A stretch of 64,000 nt of DNA from Zea mays. Taxonomy: Eukaryota; Streptophyta; Magnoliopsida; Poales; Poaceae. Below are positions 54,201 through 64,000 of the stretch, piece after piece. The stretch covers positions 2,604,001 to 2,668,000 of the forward strand of contig NC_050104.1 of assembly GCF_902167145.1 (NCBI RefSeq). Direction: 5' to 3'. The stretch's first letter is position 1, and each line of letters begins with the position of its first letter. The notes under the pieces are model-generated. The model was not told the DNA's origin, did no database searches, and saw only the letters and a list, made by a program, of their open reading frames with translations. A program made the position numbers and the translations under genes.

Positions 54201-54392
54201 CCGCACTTTGATTTATTGTAAGAACTATATGGACGTCTCAGACGTATGATGTAATTGACTATTTCCCTTATTAATACTATTTTGAGCACTGTGTGATGAT
54301 GTCCATATTATGTAACTGCTGTGTACGTGAATAACTGATCCTGGCACGTACATGGTTTGCATTCGGTTTGCCTTCTAAAACCGGGTGTGACA
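51212..54392 (+). repeat. 3' LTR of element E
   Basis: 3181 bp, near-identical to the 5' LTR. Contains the same edge hairpin, C-rich tract, palindromes and exon-like pieces. Followed by GAGCG (54393-54397). Confidence 0.93.
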
Positions 54393-54467
54393 GAGCGGCC
54401 CCAAGAGAGCGCCTGTCCCGTCCTCGGTCCCGCGCGGCCAACCTTCTCTGAGAAGGCCCTGGTCCTT

Positions 54468-54476
54468 CCTTTTATA
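54468..54476 (-). promoter_or_regulatory. TATA box in the 5' LTR of element D
   Basis: Minus-strand TATAAAAGG, about 75 bp upstream of the point where element E interrupts the LTR. Transcripts starting here would run into element E in antisense before reaching gag. Confidence 0.65.
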
Positions 54477-55007
54477 GTCGTAAGGAGAGGATCCAGGTGT
54501 ACAATGGGGGGTGTAGCAGAGCGCTACGTGTCTAGCGGAGGGAGAGCTAGCGCCCTAGGTACATGCCAATGTGGCAGCCGGAGAGATCTGGGCACCCTGC
54601 TGGTGTGATGTCGTGGCTGTCGGAGGTGCGGCGGAGCCTGGCGGAGGGACAGCTGTTGGAGCGGTCGAGTCCCTGCTGACGTCGTTCTGCTTCCGTAAGA
54701 GAGCTGGGGGCCGCCGTCGTCATAGAGCTTGTGGAGCGCCATCATTGCCCCTCTGGCGGAGCTGGTCGGATGGGACGCCGGTCTTGTTCTCCGTGACCCG
54801 AGTCGATTCGGGGTAGGATGATGATGGCGCTTCCTGTTGACGTGGCGGTCTGTGTCCTAGGCAGGGCGACGTGGGGGTTCCTCCGAAGCCGAGGTCGAGT
54901 CCGTCTTCTGTTGCCGTGGCCGAGCCCGAGCCATGGGGTCGGGCGAGGCGGAAGTCGTTCGGCCGAGGCGAAGTCCGAGCCCTGGGGTCGGGCGAGGCGG
55001 AGTTTCG

Positions 55008-55409
55008 TCGTCTTCCGGGTCTTAGCCCGAGTCCGAGCCCTGGGGTCGGGCGGAGCGGAGTTCGCCGTCTTCCGGGTCTTAGCCCGAGTCCGAGCCCTAG
55101 GGTCGGGCGGAGCGGAGTTCGCCGTCTTCCGGGTCTTAGCCCGAGTCCGAGCCCTGGGGTCGGGCGGAGCGGAGTTCGCCGTCTTCCGGGTCTTAGCCCG
55201 AGTCCGAGCCCTGGGGTCGGGCGGAGCGGAGTTCGCCGTCTTCCGGGTCTTAGCCCGAGTCCGAGCCCTGGGGTCGGGCGGAGCGGAGTTCGCCGTCTTC
55301 CGGGTCTTAGCCCGAGTCCGAGCCCTGGGGTCGGGCGGAGCGGAGTTCGCCGTCTTCCGGGTCTTAGCCCGAGTCCGAGCCCTGGGGTCGGGCGGAGCGG
55401 AGTTCGCCG
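55008..55409. repeat. 57-bp x 7 tandem array in the 5' LTR of element D
   Basis: Same unit and copy number as the array at 31292-31692. One unit has CCCTAGGG in place of CCCTGGGG. Confidence 0.9.
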
Positions 55410-55984
55410 TGGCGCCTTTGTCAAGACCTGACTGTCGGTCAGACTCACTCTGTCGAGTGGTGCTGCAGTCGGAGTGGCGTAGGCGGCGCTGTCCCTCTGT
55501 CAGACTGGTTAGTGGAGCGGTGGAGTGACGGCGGTCACTTCGGCTCTGCCGGGGGCGCGTGTCAGGATAAAGGTGTCAGGCCACCTTTGCGTTAAATGCC
55601 CCTGCAATTTGGTCAGTCGGTGTGGCGATTTAGTCAAGGTTGCTTCTGAGCGAAGCCAAGGCCTCGGGCGAGCCGGTGATGTGTCCGCCATAAAAAGGGG
55701 GCCTCGGGCGAGACGGAAGTCTCTCGAGGTCGGCTGCCCTTGGCCGAGGCTAGGCTCGGGTGAAGCATGATCGAGTCACTCGTGTGGACTGATCCCTGGC
55801 TTAATCGTACCCATCAGGCCTTTGCAGCTTTATGCTGATGGGGGTTACCAGCTGAGAATTAGGCGTCTTGAGGGTACCCCTAATTATGGTCCCCGACAAA
55901 GGATAATTAGATATCTGCAATCACACATAGGAGGATTCTCAAGTTGTTCAATGGTGACTTTAGTATTCCCCTTGTCCATCATTA

Positions 55985-56118
55985 GGGCTTGTTCGGTTTG
56001 ATGCTAATCCATGTGGATTGGGTAGGATTGAGTCGGTTTAAATCCATAATAAGTCAAAATACATCTCAATCCCACTCAATACATCCCAATCCACATGGAA
56101 TGTCAATAACAAAACAAG
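55985..56118. mobile_element. MITE-like element with GGGCTTGTTCGGTTTG end
   Basis: Starts with the same GGGCTTGTTCGG sequence as the MITE at 17467. An internal inverted repeat (CCATGTGGATTGGG near 56009 and its complement near 56090) and the end AAAACAAG complete a 134-bp unit. No clear target duplication. Confidence 0.5.
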
Positions 56119-57999
56119 ATGCAGAATGAACGGATATTACTCGTTCCATATTTGTTTTCATATTTTATCTTCGTTTTTTGACCGTATAAGGATATTATCA
56201 AGTTGTGTTGGATAAGATTTGAATGGATATCGACATCTTAAATATCCAACTTTGAGTATACAGATGCAAATATATATCAAATATAGACCGAATGCTAAAT
56301 ACCTAGACTCAGATACATATCGGATCTCAGTCATCTTAGATGGATCGAATTCGAATACGGATGGACAATATTTGTATCATTTACATCCCTAGGTGGGGTG
56401 TTGGGGGAGGTGAAACCTACCACTCGAAGCACTCATGTGTCCATCTTCCTATCCACGAGTGGTTGAAAAAGAAGGTATCCTAGGTAGAACTGGTCATGGC
56501 CATCGACCCACCAAAAGAAAAGGCACCTCTCATGGTCCTAACCAAGTTGTTGCCACAAACTTATCAATAATTTAGTAACATTATCAAGTAACAAGAAAAT
56601 ATAACATTTATAAATAATCACTCTTATCCAAATAATTTCATGTTAGTTGTATCTAAATGCCTTGATTAAAACACATAAGTTGGCTTAGCATAGTATATGC
56701 TAGGTACCGGTAGCTTAAGAGGGATAGGTGCATCCTTATAATATGTGTCCGGATATAGATATTTGGGGCAACTCCATTTTCACCACTTCTCTCGCTACAT
56801 GCCTGCATCTATCAAAGCAAAGGGTTCTAACAAATAAAGTCTTGTTGCCTTATACCACAATCTAAACATCTCAAATTACTATAGACATATAGCTTAAACT
56901 AAATAACAAACAAAACTTAACATTATAAATAAAAATAAAACATTTATATAATAACTAAATTTAACCTACACTAAACCTCAAACATAATAACTAACATTAT
57001 AACCTAATAATAAAATGCATGCACCAATATGTACATGTATAAATCAATAGCAGAAACTAAACATGTGTTCACAGACATAACCGATCTTTTAAACAACTTT
57101 AGTTGTACACGAAAATCAAAATTGATTCAACCTATATCAACCTAGAAAACTAGGATCATAAACTACACTTGACATAGATGAAATTTAAGTGTATAAATTA
57201 TGGAGGAGAGTGGTGATACCTTGGTCACAAAGATCTAAGGATCAAATAAAATTTTTAAAGTTTGAAACAACATATTAGAGAAGGTTGAAAGGACCAGAGT
57301 GATAGACATGGGGAAAGATGAGAAAGAAATAGAGGTTTACTGGATGAGGACGCCGGGAAGGGGAAAGAAGTCGTGACCGGGGTCCTGTAGGTCGACACCA
57401 TAGCCTATTGCGCCAAGCTCGACATCAAGATCAGTGGTGCTGAGCTCAGCACCATAGGTCATGGCATAGAGGTGTTGTCATGTCATGTCTATGGTGGTGT
57501 CGATGTGAGTACCTTGGTGCTATGACCCAGAGCTATGTAACCTCAGTGTTATATGTTATGGCGCCGACCTCCAGGGTCCAAAAATGGACTTGGTTCTACG
57601 AGGGATCTAAAAGAGAAATTTTAACAAAAAAAGTTGTAAAATACAAAAAAAAAATTGTGGGCATGCAAGCCCTCACCCAAGTGCAGCTAGTTTTCTCTCT
57701 AAAAACTAACGTGGTTTGTGACAATTGTAGTAGGAGCCATTAGAAATGGGCCCTCACAAGTAAGGCATACTTATTCATGGATTGAAAACATAATATAATA
57801 TTGATATATGGTCTTGCGTGGATCAGCCTTTGCTTGAGTTTGAAGACTAACCATGGCGTGAATGTGTTGTGCAATATGTCCCTTGATTATGTTGGTGTGT
57901 AGAATTAGAGCATAAAGATGTCCGGCAACAAAAGTAAAAGTCAAACGAGTTAGTGCCGTTGTACTGGGAGTGCTAATATACGAATACCAAGGCTTGGAC
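56119..57999. other. AT-rich intergenic DNA, no gene seen
   Basis: No convincing coding region. A less AT-rich patch at 57330-57600 with GAGCTCAGCACCAT and similar words has short open frames only (for example 57480-57743) without a recognised product. Confidence 0.5.
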
Positions 58000-58376
58000 T
58001 AAGGGCGTGTTTGCCGCAATGGCTCAGCAGCCTGGCTGCACTCCCGGGCTGCAGCTTCCGTGTTTGTGTCGTCTGGCTTACTCGGGAGACTGGTTGTGCG
58101 CGTGCAAATTTAGCCTCTCAGCCTGACTCCACATAAACGAGGTCAAGGTCCATTTCCTGGGAGCCTGGCTGCTCGGCGCAAGGATTCCGTATTTAGATAG
58201 TTTTAGTCTTCTAGCCCGGCTACATACTGGGTGACAAACACCAGCTCGTCTGAGCCAGGCTCATATGATATAAGTGCGCAAAGAAAATGAGTTGCAGTAG
58301 CCAGAATATGCTAGCCTCAGTCTGGACCAGTTGAACGGACCGAGCTGGCCAGACAAAGGATCGCAAACACGCCCTA
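58000..58376. mobile_element. MITE with GGGCGTGTTTGC inverted ends and TAA duplication
   Basis: The element at 58003-58373 begins GGGCGTGTTTGC and ends GCAAACACGCCC, a perfect 12-bp inverted repeat. TAA flanks both sides (58000-58002, 58374-58376), which suggests a Tourist/PIF-Harbinger type. 371 bp, non-coding. Confidence 0.75.
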
Positions 58377-60643
58377 AGAGACTAAGACGGTAAAAAGACT
58401 GACCATGTGTGGCTGACGCCTAAGGGCATCGGCAAGCAAGTGTGCATGACGAGGAGGAGTAGACCATACCAAATCAAGCAGAGTCGTAAGGCAAATTGCA
58501 TCTCCTACGCAACGGTGGTGTAGCCAGGGCGCGACAACATGTAAAGTTCCTATGTGCGTCTCCTTTTGATTGATGCTGGGTGCATGTGGGCTTCAATTTT
58601 GTGTCTTGTTGGGCCAACCGTCCAGGCTTGCTCGCTTGGACATGTCTGCTGCAACCTAGAAGCCAGCAAACACTTCGGCAAGGCAAATTGCTTCCATACG
58701 AAATACGATCACTGGCCACGACGTTTGCAATTCTTTCGACCGGCGGCATCGTCATTCGATCTGCAATGAACCCATGGACCCTAATCCCTAGCTCGCAGCT
58801 GTGGCTTGAAGATCGCCGATGGGGGCAGTTCCGCATCATTGTTTGCAAATTAGAGTCATTTAAAATCTCTATGTCCACTTGCATTAGTAATTTTGTTTTT
58901 CAATTTTTTGCTGTAAGCATTGTTGAAGTACTATTATGATGAAGTTTGCATCATTTTTATTTATTATTACCATCATGAATGACATTAAATAGGGAGAAAA
59001 TCCCTATATGTACTTGTGTGTTTATTTTGTTCTCCAAGCATCCCCTTAATTTTGGTCCTGAGCGTGTTAGAAATAGGAAATAGTCCTACAGATAAGATAG
59101 ACGAAGGCTACCCTAACTAGCTATCTCTATTTTCTATCTCTAGCCTAGATAATATTCTACTGCTATGTAATCTGTCCTTTATAAGATCCAGACATCTATG
59201 TTGGTAAAACTGAGCATTTATACTGAACTAAAGTCCCAACAAATTAAAGAAACCATTCCCGAGTTTTTGGTACCTTGTTTATTCTCCTGTTTTTATTTTT
59301 TCTAGTTAATTTCTCGAAACTTCGTTCTTCCTTTCTTGTTACGTTTTGACATCGGAACTTTAGATGAATCGGTGCTATAGGACATGCATGTGAGAGGGCA
59401 ACCCATAATTAATCTGTTAAAACCTCTCACGAGCACGCCTGCAATTCATGTTTTTTTCCCCCAAAATCTCCCACCACCGTATGGAGTTTCTCATGCTTTC
59501 TGAAATCCCTCTCATAAACTCGATCTTTGCACGCGGTTGTTGGTCGAGGTGGGTGGTGTGTATGATCCTGCTATGCTATGAGGCCGGGATCAAAATCATA
59601 GCTTGGATGGATTTGATTTAATCAAGGTTCAGTTCAGTTCAGTGATTCTGTCTCGTGGAACCCGTGCTGCAAACTGCATTCCGGCCGTTCTGCTGTCACA
59701 GTCTCTTGTACTACCTAAAGCTTGCATTGGTCTCCGACGACGCTCCTTCTGTGCTGCATGCCCATCAGACCGTCCGTAGCTTCATCCATATATTGGTCTG
59801 CAAAACGAAAACAGCACGAAGCTAGCTGCTCTCTGATCGGCAATTGCATGCATGCAGCAGTCAACGTGAACTAGCTCACAACAAACTTAATACTGACTAT
59901 TAATTTGATCCCCCGCCGCCTACCGAGTTTAGGCGACCACAAAGACAAGCCGTGATGATGATTAGACACGGACAGAATCAGCCAACGGCACTAATTAAAC
60001 CGGAGCAGCGCCAATATATGGCACAGCTGCTTAAAACGGAACCAAATCCATCGCGATCGAGCCAACGAACTCGAGATTAGATTCTACTAATTAATAAGAA
60101 AATTAATACTGCTATGCTACTGCAAATCTGCAATACAATCACTAGCTGAATCGCACGCAGTGGCACCCTAGCTAGGCATGCTTGAAGGTGCTTCTTCTTC
60201 CGCCCTGACGACCCTCGCTCCACGTACGACGATGGTTGGTGTGATGGCGGCAACTCAACTGATGACCGACGGATTACATATACCTTGCTGCTCACGCGAC
60301 ATCAACGTTATATATAATACAACTCTTTTTTTCCCTTTGCTTTGAGCGCTGGTATGCGACCAAGAGTAATAGTATTCGTAGAGAAACAGGTATGGTAAAA
60401 CATCGCTATATCTCTCCCACTTTCAATTAAGATACTATATATACCAGTAGAGAATCATAGGTCATTACTACAAGGCACGAAATGTAGCGGAAGAAAAAAC
60501 ACGTCGATATAGTAAAAGTAGTCGAACATGCTCGTGTCTCCAACTCCGCGTTAATAGCAACAACATCTCTACGATATCCATACATGCAGCGATGAAACAA
60601 TGTGACGTCAATGTGCTAGCATCGCACACGTAGCGAGAAAAAC
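58377..60643. other. Intergenic DNA, no gene assigned
   Basis: Open frames at 58474-58884 (minus) and 58554-58939 (plus) overlap each other and give no recognised protein. The stretch 59600-60300 is less repetitive and may be low-copy host DNA, but shows no exon structure I can support. Confidence 0.45.
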
Positions 60644-61808
60644 CACTACCGGAATCGCGTTCTTTGCCGAGTGTCTAAAACACTCGGCAAATACTCGGCA
60701 AAAAACCCTTTGCCGATAAAATGTTTGCCGAGTGTAACATCGGCAAAGGGTTTTTTGCCGAGTACTTTTTTTCGGACACTCGGCAAAAACTTTACCGAGT
60801 ATCAAAAAGCACTCGACAAAAAAAAACACTCGGCAAATTAAGAATCGAAAAAAGTTTAAAAAACAGCAAAACATTTTTTTAAATTCTAGAAACAACTTTC
60901 CAACCCTACCTATTACCTTACCCATTGTCCTATCATTTTGAATCAAATCTATATGTTTTGTAGTAAATAGTGAGGTTCGAACTCGCAACCTCTCTCTCGC
61001 GCATACCCTCCTATACCACTACACTACTACACCAATTATATCTATATTACGTTTTCATTCCCCATATACTATAACAAACCGAGAGTAATTTGATTATTTA
61101 AGGCACTAAATGAGTTCATTTGAAAATGTGACCAACTATAAAGTTGCATAACTTTTTGAGATCTACAAGTTTTATTTTAATAGTTTCTACATTCGAGACC
61201 GTTTACGTTGACAATATAATTTCAAATGAAAAAGTTAACTTTTATAACTTCTCAAGATCAACAAAGTTTATTTTGGTTTTTGGTCATTTATTTATCTCAC
61301 ATGATGGTTCTAACAATATGCACAAATTCTATACGTCTCTCTCGTAGTTTAATAAACTACGAGAGATGTAAGTTTTATGAACAAATTTATTTTTATTTTG
61401 TCATATGAAGAAATGTTTAATATATAAATTATACATCATGATGAGTTATACAAATTTGTAGTTGAAAACTTTTTCATTTAAATTAATTTACTACTTTAAA
61501 ATGTGATTTTTAAATTGTCTTTGCCTAGTGTTGGAGAAAAACACTCGGCAAAGAGCTCTTTGCCGAGTGTTGTATTTGTGACACTCGGCAAAGAGCCCTT
61601 TGTCGAGTGTCAAAAAAAGACACTCGACAAAGAAACTCTTTGTCGAGTGTCAAAAATAAAACACTCGGCAAAGAGCTTCTTCGCCGAGTGTTTTCTTTTA
61701 CCGAGTGTTTTTTGCTTGGCACTCGGCAAAGAGCTTCTTTGCCGAGTGCCCGAAAAAAACACTCGGCAAAGAATATGGCACTCGGCAAAGAGCCAAATTC
61801 CGATAGTG
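60644..61808. mobile_element. Non-autonomous CACTA element
   Basis: Starts CACTACCGGAATCG and ends, reversed, CACTATCGGAATTTGG, with the 3-bp target duplication AAC on both sides (60641-60643, 61809-61811). Both ends carry many direct and inverted copies of TTTGCCGAGTGT (60660-60840 and 61525-61795), the subterminal transposase-binding type of repeat. The 1165-bp element has an AT-rich centre and no transposase. The left subterminal block folds into long hairpins. Confidence 0.92.
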
Positions 61809-61928
61809 AACGACGAATATGTTTTGTTACTCCCGCAACCCTAGAGAGAGATGGTAGCTGTAAAGATGAGACCCTCTAACACGCACCTGAGCCCTCTTTA
61901 TATATATAGATATGATAGTGGAATTTTA

Positions 61929-62413
61929 CTTTTAGAGCTAGTTTGGCAATTCCAAGAGATTTTTATTTTTCTAACGGGGCGTTTGGATCCCTTCATTTTA
62001 ATGGAATTGGAATTCACTCAATAAAGTAACTTATTTAGTTTGGAATTTGGCATTCCACCACTTTCCAAAGTTCACATATAAGACTATCTCAAATTCATAG
62101 GGTAGATGATAGGAAATGGTTTTATGCATTACTAGAATTTGTTTCTACTCTGCAACTTACATGACACTCTTCGTTCCACTTCTCTATAGTAAAAATGTAG
62201 CACATAAATATATCCGACATCTTGCTAATAATAATAAATAAATATATTTTGCATAAAAGCGAATTAGCTTAATTGACATATGCCTAAATTACTATTATTA
62301 AAATGGAATTCAATTCTAATGATCCAAACAGGGCGTAAGAGAAATTAGTTTATTTTCTATTGAGAAAATAAGAATCTCTTAGGAAATTAAAGTTGTCAAA
62401 CTAACCCTAAAAG
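61929..62413. mobile_element. MITE (outer), split by a second MITE
   Basis: The ends CTTTTAGAGCTAGTTTGGCA and, reversed, CTTTTAGGGTTAGTTTGACA are imperfect inverted repeats. They continue inward as AAGAGATTTTTATTTT and AAGAGATTCTTATTTT. Removing the inner element (61975-62335) and one TAA leaves a 121-bp palindromic MITE. No clear target duplication for the outer element. Confidence 0.75.
61975..62335. mobile_element. MITE (inner), TAA target duplication
   Basis: Begins CGGGGCGTTTGGATC and ends GATCCAAACAGGGCG, inverted repeats with two to three mismatches, extended by AATGGAATTGGAATTC and its degenerate complement. TAA at 61972-61974 and 62336-62338. 361 bp, non-coding, Tourist/PIF-Harbinger type by duplication. 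Confidence 0.78.
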
Positions 62414-64000
62414 ACTCATTATTATTCTCAAATAATATGATTATCTCCTATACATATATTTAACAATGTTAGTAGGAAGTAATGCTTTGCGCCCCGGGCC
62501 CGCCCCTGCTACCTATTCTTTCGTCACCGACCCTGATGCATTGAGCGAGACGAATAAGCAATGCCGTTCACCTTGATTGGACTGGCCTCACAAGTCAAAC
62601 AAAAAGATTGACCAAGATCCTGACATAACAAATTGGTCGCCAAAAGGTCGTTGGTCCATTATAAATCCTACATGTTGACTTAAGATCATTTTCAGAGAAG
62701 GTTTCAAGAATCCGCCAATTCCATATTTTAGTTAGGAACAAGATCACCCTTCTATAGTGTTTAATTTGTGCACTTCATTTTTTTCTCTCTACCTTCAATT
62801 TTTATGAACAATAAATCTGCTCACTCCTACTCAAATTGTAATTCGATTGATTTTTTCTGTGCTATGTTTGAATGGCTCGTCCTATTCAATTTATTTTGCG
62901 AAAAAGTGAAAAATTCAAAGCCACGTTTAATGTATATTATATGCTAAACAACATGGCAGCAAAAAAAATTATCAACAATTATAATTTTTTTTACATAAGA
63001 TGGGTCGGTCAAACTTAGAACAAAAAAGTCAAATAAATTATAAATTACAACGAAGAGAACATTAATTATGTTAGTACGACTAGCGAGATACCCGGTCGTA
63101 TGATATTTGTGTTAACACTATCGACGTCTGTAGCGACATGCCAGCAGAGGAATAAGAATAAGATGCACATATATATATGTCTCCACTAATTTCAGTGATT
63201 GCTCTACCTGATTGGGCGCCAATAATTAATTGTTTTTTCTTCTTCTTAATTTACATACGTATCGGCGACGACGCGTTCATCCCCGTTAGCTTCATGAACA
63301 AGATTAGCCAGAGCGATGCCTCCACAACGTCTAATCATGCCGTTATGACGTTATACAATCCACCGCGCTTTCGAAAGGTGCGTGCTGTTTGCTGTTAGAT
63401 GACACGTAGCTTTCCCGCCTTTTCTCTCTCTGCTTTCCTTTGTACTATCTACCTCCTCCTGAGGAGTAGGACAGTCGTCACTCTCCGGTGTCGTTTTAGA
63501 AGCAGCTTTTCAAGGGACGTCACCTTTATATAAGCTAGCTAGCCAAGCAACTGGGTGCATTTCCATATAACGAAACATATCAACAAGGTGAAAGCCACCC
63601 TAACTTTTGAATAAACCTGAAACCTAGCTCATTTTGCTCGCTTCATCAAAAGTCAAAGCAAATAATTGATCTAGTAGCCCCCAAAGTATATATGTACTGC
63701 CTCAACACAAATAATCTTTATTCAAGATGAAATTCTAGTGCAGTTCTATTTAGCTACCGTCAGTATGTAGAAATCAATTCAGAAAAAAAAAGCGGGCTAA
63801 GAAGCAGGATTTTTTTTACATATAGTACATTAGGTGTATCAAAGTAATGGTAACAATTGCAGCCTTGATTTTTATAACAACAATTGCATACTTGATTTTC
63901 GTAATGGACGCTAGAGATTTACTTAAATATATTGCACAAAACGTTCACAGAATCTCGATCATGTATTCGTGTCCTAGTACACCAACATGCATGCAATAAA
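62414..64000. other. AT-rich intergenic DNA, no gene seen
   Basis: Short open frames only (for example 63177-63398). The sequence around 63470-63600 has a pyrimidine-rich tract and a TATA-like site but no coding sequence follows within the window. Confidence 0.5.
63524..63535 (+). promoter_or_regulatory. Possible core promoter (TATATAA)
   Basis: CTTTATATAAGC lies in relatively low-copy DNA and is followed by GCTAGCTAGCC. It could serve a gene to the right of the window. No ORF supports it here. Confidence 0.2.

Larger units (their letters stand above)
42837..54392 (+). mobile_element. Element E: Tekay-type chromovirus (Ty3/Gypsy), young, internally deleted, nested in element D
   Basis: Target duplication GAGCG at 42832-42836 and 54393-54397. 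Plus strand: 5' LTR 42837-46038, tRNA-Met-type primer site, an extra ORF, gag with two TAG stops, protease, a truncated RT fused out of frame to integrase, polypurine tract, 3' LTR 51212-54392. The LTRs are 3202 and 3181 bp, a difference explained by one 21-bp indel plus C-run length changes. By eye they differ at about a dozen bases, so the insertion is very recent. The integrase carries a C-terminal chromodomain. The large LTR and TGTAACGCCC start suggest a maize tekay-like family. Confidence 0.93.
30450..55898 (-). mobile_element. Element D: Tat-lineage Ty3/Gypsy retrotransposon, complete, with a nested element E
   Basis: Target duplication AAGGA at 30445-30449 and 55899-55903. Minus strand: 5' LTR (55898-54398 joined to 42836-42605), primer site, gag-protease, one TAG, pol with RT, two RNase H domains and integrase, a 3.9-kb 3' UTR, and the 3' LTR 30450-32182. 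The LTRs are both 1733 bp once element E and one copy of its 5-bp duplication are removed. By eye they differ at seven bases, all transitions, so the insertion is recent. Without element E the element is about 13.9 kb. The dual RNase H assigns it to the Tat lineage. Confidence 0.93.
54398..55898 (-). repeat. 5' LTR of element D, promoter-side piece
   Basis: The outer 1501 bp of the 5' LTR, with the TATA box at 54468-54476 and the seven-copy 57-bp array at about 55008-55409. It is followed by AAGGA (55899-55903). Six of the seven base differences from the 3' LTR lie here. Confidence 0.92.

Noticed and set aside
58474..58884. 136-codon minus-strand ORF
   Set aside because: It overlaps plus-strand ORFs of similar length, has no recognised motif, and lacks codon-type signal.
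61503..61879. Short ORFs across the CACTA subterminal repeats
   Set aside because: They are translations of the TTTGCCGAGTGT repeats.

Overview
The window is plant nuclear DNA, almost certainly maize (Zea mays) or a very close relative. The reasons are nested LTR retrotransposons, a Tat element whose LTR has the TGTTGGGG start and PBS layout of cinful-zeon elements, a Tekay-type chromovirus with LTRs over 3 kb, a Helitron whose two ends fit the maize Helitron consensus, and a CACTA element with the grass TTTGCCGAGTGT subterminal repeat. Family names come from recalled motifs, not from a search. I see no intact host gene, rRNA or tRNA gene, or CRISPR array.

Layout. (1) 1-4662: the 5' part of a Tat-lineage Gypsy element, minus strand (element A): gag with one TAG stop, and its 5' LTR. 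(2) 4663-30449: a stack of old insertions. The base is a minus-strand cinful-zeon-like element (element B: 5' LTR 28108-28756, gag remnant and pol 24226-28107, pol C-terminus 6936-7101, repeat-rich 3' UTR 6440-6935). Its pol is split by about 17 kb of later DNA. That DNA holds a minus-strand LTR remnant (7102-8997), a Helitron inside it (8998-17253), a MITE, and a Reina-type chromovirus (element C, 18395-23922). (3) 30450-55898: a young Tat element, minus strand (element D), with 1733-bp LTRs and target-site duplication AAGGA. Its 5' LTR is interrupted by a young Tekay-type element on the plus strand (element E, 42837-54392, TSD GAGCG). (4) 55899-64000: AT-rich intergenic DNA with several MITEs, one MITE inside another, and a non-autonomous CACTA element (60644-61808, TSD AAC).

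The most interesting object is the 8.26-kb Helitron. It carries exon-intron pieces from several unrelated genes, all read on the plus strand: a DUF26 (cysteine-rich secretory/CRK) piece, a DnaJ-type CxxC zinc-finger piece and several unidentified exons. At least two recognisable pieces contain frame lesions, so these are captured pseudogene fragments rather than working genes.

The retrotransposons are mostly damaged in small, readable ways. The in-frame stops in otherwise open gag-pol frames are all TAG. Four of the five fit one C-to-T change at a CAG (CHG) site, the signature expected from cytosine methylation of silenced elements. Element E has lost most of RT and all of RNase H. Element D has its only promoter LTR cut about 75 bp past the TATA box by element E. 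Element E also carries an extra 337-aa ORF upstream of gag. Element D carries a plus-strand ORF region antisense to its 3' UTR.
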